From positions 1 through 15,821 of the forward strand of contig JAQUGA010000034.1 in assembly GCA_028684405.1 (NCBI GenBank): a stretch of 15,821 nucleotides of DNA, read 5' to 3'. The notes beneath the pieces were generated by a model. The model ran no database searches. It was not told where the DNA came from and saw nothing but the letters and a program-made list of their open reading frames with translations. Positions 1 through 7,072 of the stretch are shown here, piece after piece. This stretch comes from Bacteroidales bacterium. GTDB taxonomy: Bacteria > Bacteroidota > Bacteroidia > Bacteroidales > WCHB1-69. A program made the position numbers and the translations under genes. The stretch's first letter is position 1. Every line of letters starts with the position of its first letter.

Positions 1-126
1 TACTTATTTTTCTCGACTTATTATCACTCTGTTCGTGTGTAAATTAAGAAACCGCCGTATACCGAACGGTACGTACGGTGGTGTGAGAGGACAGTGAGCG
101 AACTAATCGCTCACTTCCTACTCGAT
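1..126 (+). mobile_element. Group II intron, 3' end (domains V and VI), truncated by window edge
   Basis: Bases 51-82 fold into a domain V hairpin. ACC pairs with GGT and G with T, CCGTA (55-59) pairs with TACGG (74-78), a CG bulge lies at 72-73, and an upper ACC/GGT stem is capped by GAAC. The catalytic triad is CGC (53-55), a variant of the commoner AGC. Domain VI follows: AGTGAGCGA (93-101) pairs with TCGCTCACT (107-115), AGG (88-90) with CCT (117-119) and GAG (85-87) with CTC (121-123), leaving A120 bulged as the branch-point adenosine. Placing the 3' splice site after the AT at 125-126 puts A120 seven bases from the end, as is usual in this class. Bases 1-42 read as 13 codons followed by TAA and could be the tail of the intron-encoded reverse transcriptase, but that is too short to recognise. 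The 5' part lies outside the window. The GAAC cap differs from the usual GNRA loop. Confidence 0.85.
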
Positions 127-152
127 TGATTTCATTTATATTTATTGTTCAT

Positions 153-1079
153 CTAAAACCACTTGTATTTCCGAAAGCTAATTATTGCTATTACTGAAAC
201 GAAGCTGGCTACTAATAAAATTCCAACAAAAGCATAATTATTCCCTTCCAAGAAGTTTGGAACGTTCATGCCATACAAGCTAGCGATAAGCGTAGGAATC
301 ATCAAAATAATGGAAATTGATGTCAAGCGTTTCATGATTGCGTTCAGGTTGTTGGAAATCACAGAAGCATATGCGTCCATCATTCCCGTTAAAATATTGC
401 TGTAGATATTTGTCATTTCCAAAGCCTGCCTAAGTTCAATGTCTACATCTTCAATTAATTCATCGTCGAAAGTGTGTTTAAAATCCTTAAGGTTTTTAAG
501 TCGATGAGCCAAAATGTCGTTTGCTCTAAGTGAAGTGGCAAAGTATACCAGGCATTTTTCAATTTGAAAAAGAGTTTGTAAATCCTCATTTTTGATAGAC
601 TCTTCAAGTTCTTGTTCAGCGAGTTTGATATTTTGATTAATCTGTTTTAAATATTTCATAAACCAAACGCTAGACGAGAGGTGAAGTCTGAAAACCAAAT
701 CGAAATTGTCTGTTTTAAGAATGTTTTTTCGTTTGGCATATTGAATAAAATCTGAAACCATTTCCGTTTTATAAAAACAGATGGTTGTGAAATAAATATC
801 ATTGAAAATAATTCCCATGGGCACTGTCGAAAAAGGCAATTTCGGATCATTTGTCTTTACAGGAACACGTAAAATAATAAGAAACCATCCGTCTTCATAC
901 TCAATACGTGGTCTTTCATCAATATCTTCGATGTCATTGTAAAATGCTTCTGGAATTTGAATTTCGTTTAAAAGATAATCTTTGTCCGAATTTGTTGGCT
1001 CTTCAACATTAATCCATGCGTCTTTTTGCCATTTGTCTGAATATTCAAGTCCTTTTCCGTTAATTAAATAGGTTTTCAC
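153..1079 (-). CDS. corA: CorA-family magnesium/divalent cation transporter
   Basis: This is a 308-residue inner-membrane channel of the CorA family (2-TM-GxN), which forms pentamers for Mg2+ (sometimes Co2+ or Ni2+) uptake. The N-terminal ~240 residues are the soluble, charged, helix-rich cytoplasmic domain. Near residues 245-270 the pore helix ends in the diagnostic YGMNVP motif (GMN), followed by a short acidic loop (FLEGNN) and a second membrane helix ending in the basic tail FRKYKWF. Length and architecture match the family. The start is GTG (1077-1079), chosen because an AAGGAG Shine-Dalgarno sequence lies about eight bases upstream. Such a strong site is unusual here, where most genes lack one. 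The gene is preceded by a long leader with alternative hairpins (1081-1135) and a plausible promoter. Downstream, only 26 bases separate the stop from an antiparallel group II intron, and no terminator is visible. The exact metal specificity cannot be told from sequence. Confidence 0.95.
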   Translation of the reverse strand: MKTYLINGKGLEYSDKWQKDAWINVEEPTNSDKDYLLNEIQIPEAFYNDIEDIDERPRIEYEDGWFLIILRVPVKTNDPKLPFSTVPMGIIFNDIYFTTICFYKTEMVSDFIQYAKRKNILKTDNFDLVFRLHLSSSVWFMKYLKQINQNIKLAEQELEESIKNEDLQTLFQIEKCLVYFATSLRANDILAHRLKNLKDFKHTFDDELIEDVDIELRQALEMTNIYSNILTGMMDAYASVISNNLNAIMKRLTSISIILMIPTLIASLYGMNVPNFLEGNNYAFVGILLVASFVSVIAIISFRKYKWF

Positions 1080-1080
1080 G

Positions 1081-1135
1081 CAATTTCTCCTTCATAAATT
1101 TGTGAATAGAAGAAATTGAATTTAACTTCTATTCA
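1081..1135 (-). promoter_or_regulatory. corA leader with two competing helices, candidate translational switch
   Basis: Read as the corA mRNA, TGAATAGAAG (1135-1126) pairs perfectly over 10 bp with CTTCTATTCA (1112-1103), with a 13-base loop. Alternatively CAATTTCTTCT (1118-1108) pairs over 11 bp, with one G-U pair, to AGGAGAAATTG (1091-1081). The second helix covers the Shine-Dalgarno sequence and ends one base before the GTG codon. Both helices use bases 1112-1108, so they cannot form together. The pairings are seen directly. A regulatory role is inferred, and chance pairing in AT-rich DNA remains possible. Confidence 0.45.
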
Positions 1136-1190
1136 GATTAGCAACTCGAATAATAATCGTCCATTTTTGGATAATTTTAAAATTTCTCGA

Positions 1191-1219
1191 CAAATTTAGT
1201 GATATAAAATACAGAACAA
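1191..1219 (-). promoter_or_regulatory. Putative Bacteroidota-type promoter of corA
   Basis: On the minus strand TAAATTTG (1198-1191) matches the -7 consensus TAnnTTTG exactly, and TTG (1219-1217) lies 18 bases upstream as a -33 element. Transcription would start near 1184, giving a leader of about 105 bases that contains the competing helices. Confidence 0.5.
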
Positions 1220-1307
1220 GTACTTTAGATGTTTTTTTTTGTAGAAATTTCAAGTTGTTAACAGTATGCTGAAATAAATCTGTGATTATTCAGAAAGATT
1301 ATTGTTA

Positions 1308-1892
1308 CTAAAAGTCGTGTTTTGCAATAATAATGCAACAATAATATTTGTACTTTGAATTTGGGTTGTATGCGATTCCAATGCCACAGTCAACTGCATT
1401 TTTATAAAACTCATCCACGCCCAAAAGATGATATCTGTGGCCCGGTGGATGAATGCCTTTGTCGATAATGAGTTCTTTAATAATCTCGGCTCCTATGGAA
1501 GAACCAGCATGAATAGATTCGAAAAAGTTGCTGTTTTTTTGTTTGATAAAATCTTTATTGAGGGAGTATCCAGCCCGATGAATCATAATATTTATGCCTT
1601 CTCCCTTTTTGTTGGTGTGACTAAAATAGTTTCTGGAAGCCATGTCGGACGCTTTTTCCTCGGCTACTTTTGCAAGAGTTTCGTTCCAGACCAAAGGCTC
1701 TGTTTTTTTGATTTTTCGATCATTAATTCCTGTTTCCCTTTTTATTAATTCAGGATTGATGCGTAAAACATTTAGGTAATTAAACGCAGAAAAGGCCTCT
1801 TCTTTTAAAATACTTGTATTTTGTGAATTTGCAGTATTGAAGAAACTCGAAAAAATGATAAATAAGAAGATAATGTTTTTAATACTTTTCAT
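1308..1892 (-). CDS. Secreted CAP/SCP-domain protein (YkwD-like)
   Basis: This is a 194-residue exported protein whose CAP domain (the cysteine-rich secretory/PR-1 fold) fills residues ~30-190. Residues 1-24 form a signal peptide with a hydrophobic core (IIFLFIIFSSFF) and likely cleavage near NSQ. CAP landmarks are WNETLAKVAEEKASDMASRN (70-88), YFSHTNKKGEG with H92, FESIHAG with E125 (equivalent to GENIAAG) and GHRYHLLG with H152; these His and Glu residues line the usual CAP cavity. Bacterial members are secreted or envelope proteins of mostly unknown activity. The frame stays open upstream to an ATG at 1946, but that extension runs through the rplS terminator and would bury the signal peptide, so the ATG at 1890-1892 is preferred. 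No Shine-Dalgarno sequence or clear promoter was found in the short gap behind rplS. The function remains unassigned. Confidence 0.8.
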   Translation of the reverse strand: MKSIKNIIFLFIIFSSFFNTANSQNTSILKEEAFSAFNYLNVLRINPELIKRETGINDRKIKKTEPLVWNETLAKVAEEKASDMASRNYFSHTNKKGEGINIMIHRAGYSLNKDFIKQKNSNFFESIHAGSSIGAEIIKELIIDKGIHPPGHRYHLLGVDEFYKNAVDCGIGIAYNPNSKYKYYCCIIIAKHDF

Positions 1893-1944
1893 AGAGATGA
1901 GTGGATTTCTATTTAAAACTTTGGAAGTGTGCAAATTATTGTGC

Positions 1945-1978
1945 AAAAAAAAGTCATCGTTTCTACGATGACTTTTTT
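1945..1978 (-). terminator. Rho-independent terminator after rplS
   Basis: An 8-bp stem, GTCATCGT (1953-1960) with ACGATGAC (1965-1972), surrounds a four-base loop and is flanked by A runs on one side and T runs on the other. It therefore works as a textbook terminator on the minus strand, 18 bases after the rplS stop, and could work in both directions. Confidence 0.85.
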
Positions 1979-1995
1979 AAAATATGTTCAATTTT

Positions 1996-2352
1996 TTAGA
2001 ACCTTCTTTCTTTAATTCTAGCTTTTTTACCAGTAAGGTCGCGAAGATAAAATATTCTAGCTCTGCGAACAACACCATGTTTGTTCACTTCAATTTTGTC
2101 TACGAATGGAGAGGAAAGAGGAAAAATACGTTCTACACCAATGCCATTAGATAATTTGCGAATCGTAAAAGTTTCGGTAGCACCAGTTCCAGATCTTTGT
2201 ATAACTACGCCTTGGAATTGTTGAATACGTTCTTTTGCACCCTCAACAATTTTATTAAATACAGTAATTGTATCGCCAGCCTTAAAGTTTGGAAAGTTTT
2301 TTGTTGGAACCATTTGGCTTTCAATTTTTCTAATTATGTCCGTCTTGCTCAT
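1996..2352 (-). CDS. rplS: 50S ribosomal protein L19 (bL19)
   Basis: This 118-residue protein is a full-length bL19, a large-subunit protein at the 30S-50S interface. Recognisable blocks are the FKAGDTITV segment, IQQFQGVVIQRSGTGATETF, the strongly conserved NGIGVERIFPLSSPFVDKIE and the basic C-terminal RRARIFYLRDLTGKKARIKE. The length is normal for the family (about 115-120). The gene stands alone, without trmD, rimM or rpsP, with its own promoter upstream (2400-2431) and its own terminator downstream, so it looks monocistronic. The ATG start has no Shine-Dalgarno sequence, which is normal for Bacteroidota ribosomal protein genes. Confidence 0.98.
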   Translation of the reverse strand: MSKTDIIRKIESQMVPTKNFPNFKAGDTITVFNKIVEGAKERIQQFQGVVIQRSGTGATETFTIRKLSNGIGVERIFPLSSPFVDKIEVNKHGVVRRARIFYLRDLTGKKARIKERRF

Positions 2353-2399
2353 GATCTATGCTTTATTATTCTGTTATATTGTTTTTCAAAAAGTGAGTG

Positions 2400-2431
2400 C
2401 AAATATACGATTATAAATTTGAATAAAGCAA
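2400..2431 (-). promoter_or_regulatory. Putative Bacteroidota-type promoter of rplS
   Basis: TATATTTG on the minus strand (2407-2400) fits the -7 consensus TAnnTTTG perfectly. A TTG (2431-2429) lies 21 bases upstream as the -33 element, at the long end of the usual spacing. The leader to the rplS ATG would be about 40 bases. Confidence 0.6.
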
Positions 2432-2557
2432 GGCTTTCGATGAAAATATTTAAATTTCCGTTGTTTTATTCTTTTTTTATCTTCTATGTTCTTTTAATTA
2501 TTTGCAAATCAATCTGTTGTGTTTGATGTAAAAGTCTTAAAGGAAGCTTAATTTTTT

Positions 2558-2593
2558 TTCAAAAAAACTCATTTAATTTCCTTTTTTGAGTTT
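2558..2593 (-). terminator. Probable terminator after pbpC
   Basis: On the minus strand AAACTCA (2593-2587) pairs with TGAGTTT (2571-2565) across a 15-base A-rich loop, and the second arm continues into a T run. It lies about 40 bases after the pbpC stop. The stem is only 7 bp and the loop is large, so it is weaker than the rplS terminator. Confidence 0.5.
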
Positions 2594-2630
2594 ATCAGCA
2601 ATTTGAAATTAGAATTATAAAGACTCAAGT

Positions 2631-4976
2631 TTAGATGTATTTTATTGAAATCCATATATCTGTATTTCTGCCTTTGTCATCGGTACAGGATATTTTGAGA
2701 TTGCCAGCAGGTGGCTTAAAAAAGAATTTCTCGTTGGCTTGGGTTGTGGCTATAAGTTTGTCATCTAAATACCACCAAAGTTTTTTAACGGAATTTTCGG
2801 TGTTTGCTTTGAGCATTATTTGCTGGTTTTCGCCACTGATTAGAATGTATTCGAGCCCGTCGCCCAATGAAGTGATAACGGGAGCATTTTGAGAAAAAAT
2901 CCGAGTGCAAGATTCGTTGTGTGGAGGTATTTTTTGATATGGAATATTTTGTTCTTCATAAAAACTAATTACATCCATCGGAAGATTCCGATAGAGTTTT
3001 CGAATAATGTTTTTATCTGGTTTGCAGGTTCTACAATATGATTTTGTTTCTTTAATGTCGATAAAAACCTCTTTCATGTGTTGGCATCTTTGATTTGGTG
3101 AAATTCCAGGGATGTATGAATCGATGCTTAGATCGGTGCAAAATTCATCAGGAATGTGTCCTGATTCCGAACAAACTTCTCTATAATCTATGGTTTTGGG
3201 AGGAGCAAACCAGGTTTTATCAGAATGTTGGTCGATGGTGTTAAATATTTGGAATAAAAGCGGAGTCGCAATGTTTGCTCCAGTGAGTTCGGGCGTTCCA
3301 GTTCCATCAAAATTTCCAACCCAAACTCCCACCGTATAGTTTACATTATAACCGATGCTCCATGCGTCTCTGCGACCATAAGAGGTGCCTGTTTTCCAAG
3401 CAATTTTCGGGGCATTTGTGTTGTGACTCCAGTTTGACGGAAAGTCGGGTCGTTCGGCTTTGGTTAGAATTTCGCTAATCAAATACGCAGCAGCTTCGGA
3501 AACAATCGGAACGCTTCTGTTTTTTTTATTGGGATAAAGTGAGGCTTTTTCGAAAATGCCTTTATTGGCAAATGCAGAAAAAAGATTGGTCAATTCTTCA
3601 AGATTTACGCCACATCCACCTAAAATAGTTGATAAACCCAGCTTTTTTTGGTCTTTGGCAATTTGTTTGAAATTTGCTTTGATTAATAGCTTAATAAAAG
3701 CATTGTTGCCAACTTCGTTGAGGAGCCAAACCGCAGGAATGTTGAGTGATTGAGCAAGTGCCTGTTCGGTGGTGACCAATCCTCTGCATTTGTCGTCATA
3801 ATTCCCTGGATAATAGCCGCCGTAGTTAATGGGAACGTCTACTACTTTTGTTTTTGGGGTTATCAAACCTTGATCTATGGCCTGAGCGTATAGCAATGGT
3901 TTTAAAGTACTTCCGGGAGAACGTATGGCTTTGATGCCGTCTACTTGTCCTTGACTGGAAGAGTCGGAAAAATCGGCAGAACCAATGTAAGCTGCAATTT
4001 TATTTGTTTTATTGTCGATTATTAAAACGGAAGCATTGGAAATGTTGGAGTATCTGAGTGGTTGGATGTAGTTTTTGGTAATTTGAGCCACTTTTTGTTG
4101 GATTTCTATTTGAATGCTGGTTTCTATTTCAGTGCTTTGTCTGTTTTCGCGACACGCCCTGATAGACACATGAGGAGCCATCATCGGACGCGAACGGCGT
4201 TCTATTTGAATTATTTCGCTAAGAGCATCCTGAATTATTCTCTCTTCAAAAAGTCGTTTTTTTGCAAAACGCTTTAGCCAATTATTTCGTTTTATATAAA
4301 GTTCAGTTTCATCTTTAGAATAAATAATATTTGGGAAATTGGGAATGATCGAGAGCAAGGTGATTTGAGCCAAACTTAAGGCTTCGGGCTTTTGATGGAA
4401 ATAGAAATAAGCAGCTGTTTTAACGCCCTCTATATTGCCACCATAAGGAACTAAATTGATGTATAATTGCAAAATTTCATCTTTTGAATAGGCAAATTCC
4501 AATTGAAAAGCTCTGAAAACCTCAATGATTTTATTAAAATATGTTCTCTTTTTCGGTTGAAGCATTCGAGCAACTTGCATGCTGATGGTGGAGGCACCCG
4601 TTCGTTTGTCATTGTTGAAAAGATTTCGAAATATTGCTTTTCCAACAGAAACGGGATTGATGCCAAAATGGTAATAAAAATATTTGTCCTCTTTATGCAG
4701 TATTGTTTTTTTTAGAGTTGGAGTAACTTCATTCAAATTGGTTTTAAACCGCCACTTATCAGTGCTGTTCAGCGTAGCATAAAGAATGTCACCTTCGGCC
4801 GATTTTACAATTTGCGAATAATCATTTGTGTTGGGCAACGGAAATAGGAAATTGAGTGCGATAAATAAGAGAAATATGGAAAGGAGAGAAAAAAACAGAG
4901 CCCGGATCCAACGAGAAACTCGAAGAAAATAATTTTGAATTATGATTCTGTAATTACGGAAGTTTATTTTTGTCAT
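2631..4976 (-). CDS. pbpC: Penicillin-binding protein 1C (bifunctional class A PBP)
   Basis: This is a 781-residue inner-membrane enzyme with its catalytic domains in the periplasm, which polymerises glycan strands and cross-links peptidoglycan. A basic N-terminus is followed by one membrane helix (about residues 26-45, ALFFSLLSIFLLF). The glycosyltransferase domain shows EDKYFYYHFG (E96 catalytic), GASTISMQ (127-134) and KDEILQLYINLVPYGG. The transpeptidase domain has all three motifs: STLK (356-359, catalytic Ser356), SLN (410-412) and KTGTSYGRRDAW (from 528), whose extended form is typical of PBP1C. The last ~90 residues form the beta-rich PBP1C C-terminal domain. The start is placed at the ATG at 4974-4976. 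An in-frame ATG at 5063 adds 29 residues, including six isoleucines read from an AAT repeat and a second hydrophobic stretch, which is unlikely. The alpha-2-macroglobulin gene often found beside pbpC is not adjacent. It is divergent from pyk. Confidence 0.93.
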   Translation of the reverse strand: MTKINFRNYRIIIQNYFLRVSRWIRALFFSLLSIFLLFIALNFLFPLPNTNDYSQIVKSAEGDILYATLNSTDKWRFKTNLNEVTPTLKKTILHKEDKYFYYHFGINPVSVGKAIFRNLFNNDKRTGASTISMQVARMLQPKKRTYFNKIIEVFRAFQLEFAYSKDEILQLYINLVPYGGNIEGVKTAAYFYFHQKPEALSLAQITLLSIIPNFPNIIYSKDETELYIKRNNWLKRFAKKRLFEERIIQDALSEIIQIERRSRPMMAPHVSIRACRENRQSTEIETSIQIEIQQKVAQITKNYIQPLRYSNISNASVLIIDNKTNKIAAYIGSADFSDSSSQGQVDGIKAIRSPGSTLKPLLYAQAIDQGLITPKTKVVDVPINYGGYYPGNYDDKCRGLVTTEQALAQSLNIPAVWLLNEVGNNAFIKLLIKANFKQIAKDQKKLGLSTILGGCGVNLEELTNLFSAFANKGIFEKASLYPNKKNRSVPIVSEAAAYLISEILTKAERPDFPSNWSHNTNAPKIAWKTGTSYGRRDAWSIGYNVNYTVGVWVGNFDGTGTPELTGANIATPLLFQIFNTIDQHSDKTWFAPPKTIDYREVCSESGHIPDEFCTDLSIDSYIPGISPNQRCQHMKEVFIDIKETKSYCRTCKPDKNIIRKLYRNLPMDVISFYEEQNIPYQKIPPHNESCTRIFSQNAPVITSLGDGLEYILISGENQQIMLKANTENSVKKLWWYLDDKLIATTQANEKFFFKPPAGNLKISCTDDKGRNTDIWISIKYI

Positions 4977-5003
4977 CTCTATCATTTGTGATTGTAAAAT
5001 TAC

Positions 5004-5021
5004 AATAATAATAATAATAAT
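5004..5021. repeat. AAT trinucleotide repeat, six copies, just upstream of pbpC
   Basis: Six uninterrupted AAT units lie 28 bases upstream of the preferred pbpC start, in its probable leader or promoter. Under the longer start they would encode a run of isoleucines. Copy number could change by replication slippage without shifting frame. Confidence 0.8.
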
Positions 5022-5153
5022 CGATTTCAATAAAATTAGTTTTTTCAATATTAAACCTCTCATGTCTTTAAACGTATTTCAATTATTTTTAAACCTAGAT
5101 CCTAGATAGACTTAAAGAGAGTTAATCGAAGCGTTTTATGTTGTTAAATATTG

Positions 5154-5161
5154 TATTTTTG
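5154..5161 (+). promoter_or_regulatory. Putative -7 element of the pyk promoter
   Basis: TATTTTTG matches TAnnTTTG exactly, 20 bases before the pyk ATG, implying a very short leader. No TTG lies at the right distance; only a T-rich stretch (5134-5137) occupies the -33 position. It sits in the divergent pbpC-pyk gap, which also has a tandem CCTAGAT repeat near 5094-5107. Confidence 0.45.
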
Positions 5162-5181
5162 TAAATAAATTAAAAGCAAAG

Positions 5182-6594
5182 ATGAAAAAAACAAAAATTA
5201 TAGCCACTTTATCCGACAAAAAATCGGATGAGCCATTTTTAAAAGAATTGTTTGATAATGGCGTAAATGTAGTGAGAATCAATACGGCACATCAAGATAT
5301 AAAAGGGGCGGAGATGCTCATAAAAAGAGTTCGTTCGGTAAATGATAAAATCGCCATTTTAATTGATACAAAAGGACCCGAAGTGCGAACATCTGCCAAA
5401 GGAGAAGTTCTTTTGGTTAAAGATGAAATCATTAAAGTTTTGGGAAATCCGCAAATGGAAATATCCGCAGAGGGCATTCCTGTTTCCTATCCTGAGCTTT
5501 ATAAATACGTTCATATTGATGATTTGATTTTGATTGACGATGGTGAAATTGAATTGAAAGTAATAAAGGTTGAAAATGCCGAGATTCATTGTCAGGTTAT
5601 TATTGGGGGGCTTGTAAAATCTCGAAAAGGGGTTAATATTCCCAATGTCGAACTTCCCTTACCCGTTTTGAGCGAGAAAGACAAGGAGTTTATTCAGTTT
5701 GCAATAGACCAGAAAATTGCATTTATTGCACACAGTTTCGTTCAAAGAGCTTCAGATGTTTTGCAAATTAAAGAGATTTTGGATGCTCATAAAAGCAAGG
5801 TGAAAGTAATATCTAAAATTGAAAATAGAGCTGGAGTTGATAATATTGATTTGATTATTGCTGTTTCGGATGGAATAATGGTTGCCAGAGGCGATTTGGG
5901 AATAGAAATTCCGGGAGAGCAAATTCCAGTAATCCAACAAAATATTGTCAATAAATGCATTCGGGCAAAGATTCCTGTAATTATCGCTACGCAAATGCTG
6001 CACAGCATGATCAATAGTCATCGTCCAACCCGAGCGGAAATTAGCGACGTGGCAACGGCTGTTTTTGAACGGGCAGATGCTCTGATGCTGAGTGGCGAAA
6101 CGGCCTACGGAAAATATCCTGTGGAAGCGGTAAAAGTGATGACAAAAGTGGCTTTAGAAGTGGAAGCAGAATTGGATCATTTGCCTTTTGAACAAGAAAA
6201 GGGAGTTGATACTTTTACATCCACATTGTGTAAGGCAGCGATAATGACAACATCTAATCACGGTATAAAAAACATTATTGCAGATACAACATCTGGAAAA
6301 ACCTGTCGCTATATTTCAGCTTTACGAGGACGAAACCATATTTACGCAATGTGTTACGACCAAACTGTAATGCGTCAGTTGAGCCTTAGTTATGGCGTTA
6401 TTGCTCATAAAATAGAATCCACGAACTCGCACGATCGATTTTTACGCAGTGCCATATCCATGATTATTGCACAAAAAGAAATTGACCCCACTGAAAATGT
6501 TTTGATTATTGGAGGAAGTTTTGGAAGAGCTCACGGTGTCTCTTTTATTGAAATTGCATCGCCCGAATTAATTTTAAGTGAGCAATGTTCTTGA
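5182..6594 (+). CDS. pyk: Pyruvate kinase
   Basis: This 470-residue cytoplasmic glycolytic enzyme transfers phosphate from phosphoenolpyruvate to ADP, giving pyruvate and ATP. The N-terminus KTKIIATLSD and VVRINTAHQ (R32, N34) form part of the active site; TAH replaces the common FSH, which I regard as usual for Bacteroidota versions. DTKGPEVRT (62-70) carries E67, equivalent to rabbit Glu117, the residue associated with K+-dependent pyruvate kinases. Further catalytic blocks are SKIEN (K212, E214), DGIMVARGDLG (D238, metal ligand), IIATQML (T270) and RPTRAEISDVATAV, then LMLSGETAYG. The B domain lies near residues 70-165 and the C-terminal regulatory-type domain near 340-470. No extra PEP-utilising domain is attached, so this is the short form. 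The ATG follows an A-rich stretch rather than a Shine-Dalgarno sequence. No convincing terminator follows. Confidence 0.97.
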   Translation: MKKTKIIATLSDKKSDEPFLKELFDNGVNVVRINTAHQDIKGAEMLIKRVRSVNDKIAILIDTKGPEVRTSAKGEVLLVKDEIIKVLGNPQMEISAEGIPVSYPELYKYVHIDDLILIDDGEIELKVIKVENAEIHCQVIIGGLVKSRKGVNIPNVELPLPVLSEKDKEFIQFAIDQKIAFIAHSFVQRASDVLQIKEILDAHKSKVKVISKIENRAGVDNIDLIIAVSDGIMVARGDLGIEIPGEQIPVIQQNIVNKCIRAKIPVIIATQMLHSMINSHRPTRAEISDVATAVFERADALMLSGETAYGKYPVEAVKVMTKVALEVEAELDHLPFEQEKGVDTFTSTLCKAAIMTTSNHGIKNIIADTTSGKTCRYISALRGRNHIYAMCYDQTVMRQLSLSYGVIAHKIESTNSHDRFLRSAISMIIAQKEIDPTENVLIIGGSFGRAHGVSFIEIASPELILSEQCS

Positions 6595-6698
6595 TTTTTT
6601 TTTGAAAAATACTAATGTCCGATAAGGTTTCAATATTTTTCGCCCCATAAGGATAAAACCTTGAAAACCAAACCAGTTTATTTAAAGATTGTTTGTTG

Positions 6699-6744
6699 TG
6701 TTTTCTTCATTTTACCCTTACCCAAAAGAGAAATGAAGAAAATA
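6699..6744. repeat. Long perfect inverted repeat in the pyk-sulP gap
   Basis: TTTTCTTCATTT (6701-6712) is perfectly complementary to AAATGAAGAAAA (6731-6742), with 18 bases between. The stem extends by a G-T and a T-A pair outside and a T-G pair inside, to about 15 pairs. No T run follows on either strand, so it is not a standard terminator. It could be a structured RNA element or a protein-binding site. Confidence 0.6.
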
Positions 6745-6998
6745 AATATCGTTATAAATGCACCATGTATTTTTCTTTTTCCATCCAATTTTAAATTTCC
6801 TTCAGGGTTTGGGCTAAGATTTAGAATTGAACACTTAAATTCAAGTAATCAATGCAAAAAAATAAGATTTTTTTTCTCATAACGATTGTAAATAACGAAT
6901 AGTCTTCATATTACGTTAATTTACTTAGTTTTTCGGACAATAATGTTAGTGAATTTAAGATGAATTTATCAACCATAAATTTTTCACAAGAAATTGGA

Positions 6999-7026
6999 TT
7001 GCATTTCAAAATAGTTTATAACTTTG
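6999..7026 (+). promoter_or_regulatory. Putative Bacteroidota-type promoter of sulP
   Basis: TTG (6999-7001), 17 bases, then TAACTTTG (7019-7026) fits the TTG / TAnnTTTG pattern. Transcription would start near 7032, about 40 bases before the sulP ATG. Confidence 0.55.
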
Positions 7027-7072
7027 CAAGAAACTCGTATATTGAGAGGGAAGATGTAAACAAGATCGCATT

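Larger units (their letters stand above)
6595..7072. other. 478-base intergenic region between pyk and sulP
   Basis: No convincing gene was found. A 73-codon frame from a TTG at 6661 has no family resemblance, and its codon order crosses a long inverted repeat, so it is not called. The region holds a 7-bp inverted repeat (AAGGTTT 6624-6630, AAACCTT 6656-6662), a much longer one at 6699-6744, a weak AT-only hairpin at 6963-6981 followed by T's, and the sulP promoter near its right end. Confidence 0.7.

Noticed and set aside
1428..1748. A 106-codon open frame on the plus strand
   Set aside because: It is antisense to the CAP-domain gene, with no signal, promoter or recognisable motif.
1893..1946. 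Upstream extension of the CAP-domain gene to an ATG at 1946
   Set aside because: The extension reads through the rplS terminator arm and would place 18 hydrophilic residues before a good signal peptide.
2197..2526. A 109-codon plus-strand frame over the rplS start and promoter
   Set aside because: It is antisense to rplS and spans its promoter, with no protein-like features.
5094..5107. Tandem CCTAGAT repeat in the divergent pbpC-pyk gap
   Set aside because: There are only two copies of seven bases and the repeat is not palindromic, too little to call an operator.
6661..6882. A 73-codon open frame in the pyk-sulP gap
   Set aside because: It starts at TTG, has no recognisable domain, and its first part crosses the long inverted repeat, so it is more likely chance in AT-rich DNA.
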